A stretch of 18,906 bases of DNA. It comes from an uncultured Clostridia bacterium. GTDB taxonomy: Bacteria; Bacillota; Clostridia; Christensenellales; UBA1242. The notes under the pieces are model-generated. The model was not told the DNA's origin. It did not search any database and worked only from the letters and a program-made list of their open reading frames with translations. The position numbers and the translations under genes were made by a program. The stretch is from positions 1 through 18,906 of the forward strand of contig CAKVEY010000011.1 in NCBI GenBank assembly GCA_934746185.1, given 5' to 3'. Positions 1 through 6,700 of the stretch are shown here, piece by piece (the stretch's first letter is position 1; each line of letters opens with the position of its first letter).

Positions 1-13
1 GGTTTATATTTGT

Positions 14-62
14 TGGTACACCTGACACGATTCGAACGTGCGACACTTGGTTCCGAAGACCA
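14..62 (-). pseudogene. 3' half of a split tRNA-Arg(UCG), outer island junction
   Basis: On the minus strand this reads as the 3' half of a tRNA: anticodon loop CTTCGGA (anticodon UCG), 3' anticodon stem ACCAA, a T arm GCACG-TTCGAAT-CGTGT, acceptor strand CAGGTGT, discriminator A and encoded CCA. No D arm or 5' acceptor strand follows; similarity stops after the core GTTCCGAAGACCA (50-62). The matching 5' half is at 8394-8433 and starts with the same 13 bases. Joined, the halves give stems TTGGT/ACCAA and GCACCTG/CAGGTGT, so they most likely came from one gene split by integration in the anticodon loop. The separation is inferred to be a mobile-element junction. Confidence 0.8.
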
Positions 63-114
63 TAGTTACTGTCCCAGTTTTTCTTATTTAATTGTTGAAA
101 TTGAAAATAAATAA

Positions 115-149
115 CTCCTTTTTATCTTTTGACAAAAGATAAAAAGGAG
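115..149. repeat. Perfect 16-bp inverted repeat, 3-nt loop
   Basis: The arms 115-130 and 134-149 are exact reverse complements separated by GAC. The right arm ends in AAAAAGGAG, which is also the ribosome binding site of the 14-codon frame at 158. In RNA the hairpin would bury that site. A TTGACA hexamer (129-134) straddles the loop. The hairpin could be a terminator for leftward transcription or a translational switch; the sequence does not decide. Confidence 0.75.
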
Positions 150-157
150 AAAAATAT

Positions 158-202
158 ATGAAAAGTAAAGAAAGTTTAGATGTTTTCAAAAAAAACTATT
201 GA
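158..202 (+). CDS. Possible 14-aa leader peptide
   Basis: A short frame, MKSKESLDVFKKNY then TGA, begins 8 nt after an excellent Shine-Dalgarno sequence (AAAGGAG) that lies in the right arm of the perfect hairpin at 115-149. It lies about 50 bp upstream of the 120-aa gene at 255. It resembles no peptide I know. It may be a leader peptide, a toxin-like micropeptide or a truncated remnant of a longer gene. The ribosome binding site and spacing are the only positive evidence. Confidence 0.3.
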   Translation: MKSKESLDVFKKNY

Positions 203-254
203 AGTTTAAAAATAAATATGTTATTATAATTGAGAATTTTAGGGGGATTTTTAA

Positions 255-617
255 ATGAAAAATAAGCAAAAAGTTTTCGAATTTAAAGCAGATTTTATTA
301 TTGCAGGAACTATGTATGTAAACAACAAAACAGAAATTACTTATAAAGAAATTGAAAAATTTATAAAAGAATTACACAATAAAATTACTAAAAGTGGTAA
401 TTGCTGTTTAGTTTTATTTTCTAGTGAATATTTAAAAGAAGTTAAATATTTTTATGATAAGTTATTTTATATTGGAGATAATTTTATCGCATTAAATAAA
501 AACTATGATATCAATTACTTAATTAAACATTTTTTAGCATATTCTTCTTTAGAAACTTATGAAGTTTTACAAGAAATAAAAAATAATTTATTTAACATAA
601 GCGAAAAAGAATGTTAA
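255..617 (+). CDS. Hypothetical protein, 120 aa
   Basis: This is an unrecognised cytoplasmic-type protein, rich in Lys, Asn, Phe and Tyr, with no signal peptide or membrane segment. Alternating stretches such as FKADFIIAGTMYV (10-22) and NCCLVLFSS (49-57) suggest an alpha/beta fold. The ATG is preceded by a purine-rich AGGGGG (240-245) at usable spacing, and TATAAT (225-230) upstream is a possible -10 element without a good -35. A strong terminator at 645 closes the unit, so it is probably monocistronic. It lies inside the outer tRNA-Arg junction (62) but outside the inner one (932), so it could belong to an older element. The function is unknown. Confidence 0.65.
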   Translation: MKNKQKVFEFKADFIIAGTMYVNNKTEITYKEIEKFIKELHNKITKSGNCCLVLFSSEYLKEVKYFYDKLFYIGDNFIALNKNYDINYLIKHFLAYSSLETYEVLQEIKNNLFNISEKEC

Positions 618-644
618 TTTTTATTCGGACAATTATTTGTAGGC

Positions 645-667
645 AAACACCTTGTTAGGTGTTTTTT
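645..667 (+). terminator. Rho-independent terminator of the 120-aa gene
   Basis: The stem AAACACC/GGTGTTT (645-651 and 658-664) has a 6-nt loop and is followed by T residues, 28 nt after the stop codon at 617. Confidence 0.85.
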
Positions 668-688
668 ATTTAATAAATTTCCATCGGC

Positions 689-932
689 ATTTGCACAAAA
701 TCTTAGTTTTATATTAGAAAACACGATTTTTAGGTAAATTTGGGCTAAAAATCACTGCATTTTTGAAATCAAAAACTTTGGTCTTTTAAACAAGGATACT
801 TGACAGGCGTAAGATGTATGTGTGATAAAAAATAAAAAATCAGCGACTTGCTAAAAGTCGCTGAAATGCCCGTTAGTATTGGGTTTTTGGTGCATCTGTA
901 CGGACTTGAATCGTAAACCCTCAGTTCCGAAG
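689..932. repeat. Left copy of the ~245-bp island direct repeat
   Basis: This copy matches 8063-8316 at roughly 90 percent by eye, from ATTTGCACAAAATCTTAG to TTCCGAAG. The largest difference is about 10 bp (a duplicated CTTAGAAAAAT-type unit) present only in the right copy. It contains the tRNA-Arg downstream region, the tRNA terminator hairpin (stem CAGCGACTT/AAGTCGCTG, 841-849 and 855-863) and the 3' half of the tRNA itself. Similarity stops exactly in the anticodon loop. It is read as one end of an integrated element. Confidence 0.9.
888..932 (-). pseudogene. 3' half of tRNA-Arg(UCG), inner island junction
   Basis: On the minus strand it runs from the anticodon loop (CTTCGGAA) through the T arm to the acceptor strand and CCA, differing from the intact tRNA-Arg at 8272-8348 by one base in the T arm. 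Beyond 932 the sequence is unrelated (a run of Gs, then GGGGGCTC). This is what remains when a tyrosine-recombinase element inserts in a tRNA anticodon loop and restores the gene at the opposite end. Confidence 0.85.
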
Positions 933-1199
933 GGGGCTCAAAAACTTGCCATATTATATCATATTTTAATCGTTTTTTAACAGATAAAATCGTATTGTGA
1001 TATGGCTAAAACCCCGAGAAATAGAGGCTTTCAAGCACTTTAATTTTACAAAAGTTATTATACAATATTTTGCAAATAAAATACAACATTAAACGACATA
1101 CTTGCAGAATTTTTGCATTTTTGTTGAAAGTTATCTTAGAAGCAGTATCAGAAAACCATACATTTTGTTGCATTTAATTTTAGAAATAAAGAAAAATAT
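933..1199. other. Non-coding island end with GCCATAT/ATATGGC inverted repeat
   Basis: No convincing gene is seen. The arms GCCATAT (948-954) and ATATGGC (1000-1006) face each other across an AT-rich spacer, close to the inner tRNA junction at 932. Further right are several TTGCA/TTTTGCA words. Such inverted and direct repeats next to a crossover site are where integrase arm-type sites or excisionase sites usually lie, but that role is only inferred. Confidence 0.4.
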
Positions 1200-1229
1200 T
1201 TGACAAAATTAGTTCAAAAGATGTAAGAT
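1200..1229 (+). promoter_or_regulatory. Promoter of the SAM riboswitch-metK operon
   Basis: The -35 TTGACA (1200-1205) is perfect; an 18-nt spacer leads to TAAGAT (1224-1229). The -10 lies in a palindrome, GATGTAA-gatat-TTACATC (1220-1238), that could be a repressor operator. Transcription would begin around 1236, right at the first strand of the riboswitch. Confidence 0.7.
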
Positions 1230-1236
1230 ATTTACA

Positions 1237-1320
1237 TCCATAAAGAGTGTGCGAGGGACGGCCCCGTTGACCACACAGCAACCTGACAATGGTTAAGGTG
1301 CTAAAGGCTGACCGATGGGA
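1237..1320 (+). ncRNA. SAM riboswitch (SAM-I class, compact variant)
   Basis: The region carries the S-box signature in order: GAGGGACGGCCCC (kink-turn and pseudoknot segment, 1253-1265), GCAACC (1278-1283) and GGTGCTAAAGG (1297-1307). Visible helices are P1 TCCAT/ATGGG (1237-1241 with 1315-1319), P2 GTGTG/CACAC (1247-1251 with 1272-1276), P3 around AACC/GGTT (1280-1283 with 1291-1294) and a mini P4 GGCTGACC. P3 and P4 are shorter than in classic S-boxes, so a SAM-I or SAM-I/IV-like variant is possible. CCGATGGGA (1312-1320) can pair either in P1 or with TCCTATCGG of the terminator. Hence SAM binding should free the terminator and switch metK off. Confidence 0.82.
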
Positions 1321-1334
1321 ACTATATAAACTTT

Positions 1335-1364
1335 AATCCTATCGGTAACGATGGGATTTTTTTT
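1335..1364 (+). terminator. Riboswitch-controlled attenuator terminator
   Basis: The stem AATCCTATCG/CGATGGGATT (1335-1344 and 1349-1358) with loop GTAA is followed by eight Ts. Its 5' strand is complementary to 1312-1320 in the aptamer, giving mutually exclusive antiterminator and terminator forms. Confidence 0.88.
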
Positions 1365-1404
1365 GTGTTCTCTTTATGGAAATAAATTTTTAAGGAGAAT
1401 ATAT

Positions 1405-1674
1405 ATGAAAAAATTAAAAAACTTGTTAAAAAATAATGAACAAGTATGGTTTTCAATTCAAGATAATGAAAACCAAAAAGTAGCCTTTTTGAATTGGGCT
1501 AAACAAAATAACTGTAAATGGAACAACAAAATTATTAGTCCCGAAAAAGATGTTTGTAGTATTTTTATGGGGATTAATAAAAACCTAATTTTAGGATGTG
1601 TTGGTGGGCATTGTTGGTTTGAATCAAAAAACCCACCACTAAAAATAAAATTTAAAAAATTAATTGGAGAATAA
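1405..1674 (+). CDS. Hypothetical 89-aa protein in the metK operon
   Basis: The ATG at 1405 is chosen because AAGGAGAA lies 5-8 nt upstream; a longer frame from 1351 would start inside the riboswitch terminator. The protein begins MKKLKNLLKNNEQVWF, is basic at both ends and has Cys and Trp in its centre (NNCKW 34-38, GGHCWFE 68-74). No signal peptide or membrane helix is evident. It is the first gene after the SAM riboswitch, and metK starts 2 nt after its stop codon, with metK's ribosome binding site inside this gene's last codons, so translation is probably coupled. I do not recognise the family. Position suggests a role tied to SAM or methionine metabolism, but that is inference. Confidence 0.8.
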   Translation: MKKLKNLLKNNEQVWFSIQDNENQKVAFLNWAKQNNCKWNNKIISPEKDVCSIFMGINKNLILGCVGGHCWFESKNPPLKIKFKKLIGE

Positions 1675-1676
1675 AT

Positions 1677-2771
1677 ATGAAAAAAATTATTACAAGCGAA
1701 AGCGTAAACATTGGGCATCCTGATAAAACTTGTGATGTTATCGCAGATGCCTTTTTAGATGAAGCACTCTCGCAAGACGCAAATTCACAAATGGCTGTTG
1801 AGTGTGCAATTAAAAACAATAAACTTTTTATTTACGGAGAAGCAACAACAAAAGCGAAAATAGATTATGATAGTATCGCCCGAGCAATATTGAAAGATAT
1901 TGGTTACAAAAATAAATTTAAAATAATTAAAGAAATAAGTAAGCAAAGCCCTGACATTAATCAAGCTGTTGTTAAAGATGATATTGGTGCGAATGATCAA
2001 GGCATGGTTTATGGATACGCAACTAACGAAACAAAAGAATTTATGCCATTGCCTCTCTTAATAGCCCATAAAATAATGCGTCAGTATGAAGCATTTAGAA
2101 GAACAAGGACCGATTTCTTTGCAGATGCAAAAAGTCAAGTAACGGTAGAATATAACGATGAAAAACCAAGCAAAATCTCTACTGTTTTAATCTCAGTTTC
2201 TCATGATAAAAGGCTTCAACTTGAAGAAATACAACAGTTAATCAAGGAGAATGTTTTGGATAAAGTTTTGAAAGAATACAAAAAATACACAAAAGACATT
2301 CACTACATCATCAATCCAAGTGGCAAGTTTACAATTTGGGGTTCTTATGGAGATTCTGGTTGCGTTGGAAGAAAGGTTGTTGTTGATACTTATGGCGGTG
2401 TTGGTCGTGTTGGCGGTGGATGCTTTTCAAGCAAGAATGCGACCAAGGTTGATAGGTCTGGAGCTTATTATGCAAGATTTGTAGCAAAGAACATTGTAGC
2501 CCATAATTTAGCCGATAAATGCGAAATTCAAGTAGCCTATGGAATTGGGTTAAGCAAACCAATAGCAATAAATATTGACACCTTTAACACCGAAAAAAAG
2601 CCACTTAAAGAAATATATAAATATGTTGAAAACAACTTTGATTTTAGTCCTGCAAATATTATAAAAGAACTTGATCTGCTAAAACCAATTTATAAGCGCA
2701 CTGCTTGCTATGGACATTTTGGTAGAGATGAGTTTAGTTGGGAAAAGTTGAACCAAAAGATTATACGATAA
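1677..2771 (+). CDS. metK: S-adenosylmethionine synthetase (divergent)
   Basis: MetK makes S-adenosylmethionine from methionine and ATP in the cytoplasm. Family motifs are present in order: GHPDK (13-17), GANDQGMVYGYA (104-115, usually GAGDQG), DAKSQVTVEY (150-159), GDSGCVGRK (225-233, usually GDAGLTGRK), DTYGG (237-241), the phosphate-binding stretch with K253, K257 and D259, and YGHFGR (345-350). Nearly all catalytic residues appear kept, so it is probably active. At 364 aa it is shorter than the usual 380-400, and the motifs GGGCFSSKNATKVDRSG and GANDQG depart from consensus. Being cargo between tRNA-Arg junctions, it may be a second, horizontally acquired copy; a chromosomal metK cannot be seen here. 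GGAGAA upstream of the ATG supports the start, and the SAM riboswitch at 1237 should control it. Confidence 0.95.
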   Translation: MKKIITSESVNIGHPDKTCDVIADAFLDEALSQDANSQMAVECAIKNNKLFIYGEATTKAKIDYDSIARAILKDIGYKNKFKIIKEISKQSPDINQAVVKDDIGANDQGMVYGYATNETKEFMPLPLLIAHKIMRQYEAFRRTRTDFFADAKSQVTVEYNDEKPSKISTVLISVSHDKRLQLEEIQQLIKENVLDKVLKEYKKYTKDIHYIINPSGKFTIWGSYGDSGCVGRKVVVDTYGGVGRVGGGCFSSKNATKVDRSGAYYARFVAKNIVAHNLADKCEIQVAYGIGLSKPIAINIDTFNTEKKPLKEIYKYVENNFDFSPANIIKELDLLKPIYKRTACYGHFGRDEFSWEKLNQKIIR

Positions 2772-2815
2772 AAGTTGCAGAGAAGTTCTATATTACCAAT
2801 TATCTATAAATAAAC

Positions 2816-2845
2816 AAGCCGGGAGTAAATACTCTCGGCTTATTT
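2816..2845. terminator. Bidirectional terminator between metK and the XRE gene
   Basis: An 11-bp stem (2816-2826 with 2831-2841, one G-T pair) with loop AAAT is followed by ATTTTG on the plus strand. It lies 45 nt after metK and just beyond the converging regulator gene, so it may serve both. Confidence 0.85.
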
Positions 2846-2855
2846 TGTGCTTGTT

Positions 2856-3098
2856 TTAATCTATATCTAAATTATCTCTCTTAAACAACTCATCATCTAA
2901 AAATTCTTGAACCGTCATATCAAAACCATCGGCGATTAAGACCAATGTGTCAAATCTAATACTTTTGTATTCTTCATCTAAAATGTGTTTGAGAGTAACT
3001 TCTGGCATAGCAATTTTGCGACATAATTTATATTTTGTCATGTTATGTTTTATCAATAATTTACTAATACGTAATGCTATAGCTGTTGTTGATTTCAT
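2856..3098 (-). CDS. XRE-family helix-turn-helix regulator
   Basis: This 80-aa protein is essentially one Cro/C1-type DNA-binding domain: helices around 6-18, MTKYKLCRKIAMPEVTLKHI (20-39) as the helix-turn-helix, then FDTLVLIADGFDMTVQEFLD (49-68), the typical tail of XRE domains. The ATG follows a strong AAGGAGGG site. It has no extra sensor domain, so it is likely a small phage- or element-type repressor. It is divergent from the broken YpsA-like gene, and the inverted repeat AATACTT/AAGTATT (3145-3168) in the shared intergenic region is a candidate operator. Its target genes are not shown by the sequence. Confidence 0.88.
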   Translation of the reverse strand: MKSTTAIALRISKLLIKHNMTKYKLCRKIAMPEVTLKHILDEEYKSIRFDTLVLIADGFDMTVQEFLDDELFKRDNLDID

Positions 3099-3144
3099 AA
3101 GTTTCCCTCCTTGTATTCATAGTTTACCAAAGTGGGAATGCAAA

Positions 3145-3168
3145 AATACTTACTAAAAAGGAAGTATT
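3145..3168. promoter_or_regulatory. Candidate operator, inverted repeat AATACTT-N10-AAGTATT
   Basis: A 7-bp inverted repeat lies between the divergent XRE regulator and the SLOG pseudogene, directly upstream of a rightward promoter. Its position and symmetry fit an XRE binding site; binding is not shown. Confidence 0.4.
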
Positions 3169-3171
3169 TGC

Positions 3172-3200
3172 TTGACCTTTAACAAAAGATTTCGTTAAAA
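3172..3200 (+). promoter_or_regulatory. Putative rightward promoter
   Basis: TTGACC (3172-3177), a 17-nt spacer and TTAAAA (3195-3200) form a near-consensus sigma-A promoter reading toward the SLOG-family pseudogene. Confidence 0.5.
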
Positions 3201-3268
3201 TTTCTAGGAAATATAAGGTCTTTGTGGGGGTGTTTATGTTGAGCTTTTTAACTAAAAAGAAAGTAAAA

Positions 3269-3774
3269 ATGATGTTTTTTTAAAAATCTGTTTTACAGGA
3301 CATAGACCAAAAGGGCTTCCTTGGGGATAGATGAAGAAAAAGAAAGTTGTCTTTTATTTAAAAATGTGATGTTTTTAATAATTGAAAAAGCGATTATAAA
3401 TGGCTACACATACTTTATTTCAGGAATGGCACTTGGCGTTGATATGATTTGTGCAGAGATTGTTTTAAGTCTAAAAAAGAAATATAAGAATATAATACTT
3501 GAGTGTGCTATTCCTTGCCTAAATCAAGAAAAGCAATGGAGTTCATCACAACAAGAGAGGTATAGAAAAATTTTTAAAAAAGCAGATGTTGTTCACTATG
3601 TAAGTGAAAACGAATACACTTACAATTGTACGAATGACAGAAATAACTATATGGTTGAGCAAAGTGATGTTGTAATTGCTGTTTGGAATGGAAAACCTAG
3701 TGGAACGGGTAATACTGTAAAAATGGCTGTCTGGAAAGGAAATAAGAGTAGTTAATCCATATAATCCAGCATAG
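3269..3774 (+). pseudogene. YpsA/DUF1273 (SLOG-fold) protein, frameshifted
   Basis: Proteins of this family have a Rossmann-like SLOG nucleotide-binding fold. The family N-terminus CFTGHRPKGLPWG is encoded at about 3289-3327 but ends at a TAG in that frame. The rest (IDEEKESCLLF onward, with GMALGVDM and SDVVIAVWNGKPSGTGNT) continues in another frame from about 3324; loss of one base at the GGGG run (3323-3326) explains this. The likely ATG pair at 3269-3274 is out of frame with CFTGHRP across T and A homopolymers. The expected tail, GKEIRVVNPYNPA, is again in a different frame from about 3735 to the TAG at 3774. Three frame changes point to a decayed gene, unless the assembly has homopolymer errors. 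Confidence 0.85.
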
Positions 3775-3783
3775 AAAAAACCT

Positions 3784-6700
3784 TTATTTCTTCTTTTTGA
3801 ATAGATTTTTAATCTTTTCAAAGAACTTTTTAAATACTGTTCCAAGGTCTGCAAATGTCTTTTTGCTTATTGCAAACCAATAGATTGCAAATCCACCAAT
3901 TCCTGCAAGTAGCAATGTTCCGATTACGATGCCTGCAATTTGTCCGCCAGATAAACCTTGTTTTGCTTTGTCTGGAGTTGGGTTGGTTTCAATATCTTCA
4001 TATACTGCTGTTAAAGTTATATTTTCTCTAACAGAGAATTCATATGTTGCCTTTGTGCTTAAAATTTCGCCACTAGCATTTTCCCAATGTTTAAATCTTT
4101 TGCCTTCAGCTGGAGCATTTGCAATTATTGTTACAGTGTCGCCTTGTTTAACAACTCCTGCGCCAGTTCCGCCTTTGACTTTAATTTCAACTGACGGAGT
4201 AGTTCCTACATCTCTAAAATGCGCTTTGATTGTGATTTCGCAAGCAGGCATTACAAAGGTTGTTTTAGCACTTGTCGCACTTGCAAACTCAATGGTTACG
4301 CCCGCCGTTTCGCAAGTCCATTTGTCAAAGACTTTTCCGGTTGGTGCGCCTTTTGCGGTTATGGTTATGGTTTCACCGGCTTTTGCAGGGGATATATCTT
4401 TCGTGCCGTCCACCATAATTATATCATACTTTGCAACAGACAAATAGGTTGCCTTAAACGTAACGTTGCCGGCAGGCATTATGAAAGTTATTTCGGACTT
4501 AGTTAAGTCCATTTCCGTTGTGTCAAGTCCAGTAACAACCCACTTGTCAAATATTTCCCCGATAGGAGCATGATGTGCCGTTACCTTAATCATATCTCCA
4601 TAATATGCATATTCAACCGTTTTATCACCCTTTTTAGCTACACCATCAATAACTGAAATATTATAAGTTTCTTTTACGTAAGTATAATAATATGTTACTG
4701 TTTGGCCACTATCACTTACAGTTTGATTTAGACCTTCGACCCTACTAAGAGCATGACCATAAAGTGATGGGGCAGCTGTCCAATTAAGGTAACTTCCTAC
4801 TGCACAAGGTATTATAGCTTTTGGAGCATTAGGAATTGAGCTTCCGTCCTCGAACTTATACTCAACATTAATATTTACATAAGTTTGAGTTTCAGTATTA
4901 TCATTGGCAAGGATATTTCCCCTCTCGTCAATCACTTCGAAGGCAACCGTGTCTCCGTTTTTTAAAACCGCATCGAATGGGATTTGGTAAATCAACTCGC
5001 AATTCTCTAATCCTGAATTAAAATCGCTACCATTATATTCCAAAGCGCCCTTTGGCCAAAACTTACTCTTTTCGCCCCATACAGGAATAGTAAAAGTTTG
5101 CGTTGTTTCTAATTTTTGTCCGCCGGTCGTAGTTGCAACGCTTCCGTCAGCATGCTTTATCCACAATTTCATAGTGACGTAGCGCTGTGTAGTGTCCGAA
5201 AGATTTTGTACGATGGTGCGCAACTGTATTTTTTCTCCTGCCATACCCGTGTTGAATTTGTTTTTATCCCAACCACTGAGCAAAACTCCACTGCGATAAT
5301 TTGCAAAATTGTAATATCCATTATAATTCGTTTCCGCAAAGTCTGTCGGATTAGAATACTGCCCAGTATATTTCTTGACTTCGGGGTCGGCAACATAGAG
5401 ACTTTTTCCTTCTATGAGTTGAGACAACCTCTTGTAACCTTGTAATTTACAAACTTCACATAACTGATAGTTTGTATCACGCATAAGACATTCCCAACTC
5501 GAATTGTATGCAGTGTAAGAAGGATGTGTATTGCATGTAAAAGTTTTTCTAAATCCTAGTATTTGTTTCCATTTTACTTTTTCAGGATCGTGCGTGTATG
5601 CAACATTTAGCGAAGTATAGTCAGTTGATTCTGCTGCAATGGTCATATATTCATCACCAAGTTCTAGCAATCCGTGACCAAGTTCGTGCGTAAAAGTCTT
5701 TTGCGCACGTGAGCTATCGGCTGGAGTTATAAGATAATGAATACCTTTTTTATAATTTCTATGTGAACCACCAAAATCTTGAGATGTATTGACTAGCACA
5801 GCAAACTGATTGATATATTCATGCACATAATAAAATGGGGGATACATTTTATCATCGTCCCAAATAAACGTGTCAGGGTCAGTTTTATTAGGGATATGGG
5901 CGTCGTGAATTTGCTCAAGAAACGCAGGTCCTATACAGCGTTCGAAAATATGGTTTTTCCATGCACTTTTGTTTACTGAAATCATTGGACCACTCTTTTT
6001 ATCAATAACCACGTCGAAAAACGTACTGCCACCACTGTTAAAGCTCGACTCTGACGCCGTGCAAAGTGCATAGACGTTGAAACGGTCGGCATAGCTACGA
6101 TATGGCTTGTACTGCATTGCACCCTCCCACACCTTTTTGACGTCATCAATAAATTTTTGTTGCTGACTCTTGGTGTAGCCCTCGCCACAAATGAGCATTA
6201 CTATATTCTCTGTGTCACTTCTTGTCTTTTGAATAGTATAGACAGGAATGGTCGGAGTGGCGTATTTGCCATCGCTAGAATAATATGGACCAAGTTTAAG
6301 TCTTAGTTGTTGGTCAAGGCTTACGTCCCACTCTTGATTTGGGTCTTCATCGGGCTCGGCTACGGTATAGTCGTCTTCTATTTTATCAGGTGCAGAACCC
6401 ACATAAGGATTGTTTACACTGCCATTACCGGAGGTTGCTACATAATAATCTGAGTCTAAATAAAATGCAGGTCTTACTCCCATATAATCCGTCATTGGGT
6501 ATTGTTTTCCTACAGAACCATTACTTTCCACATAGCGCATTAAATGGTTACAAGTAGTAACAGGCGTTCTAAGCCAATATGGCCAAGCCATTCCTTGCTC
6601 GTTTCTAGCTACATAATAATTGCCGAAATTTTTCCATACTGTATTGACTTGTTGAACGTCCAGCAGAAAAACCTTTTCGGTCGAGTTTTCGCCGTATGCG

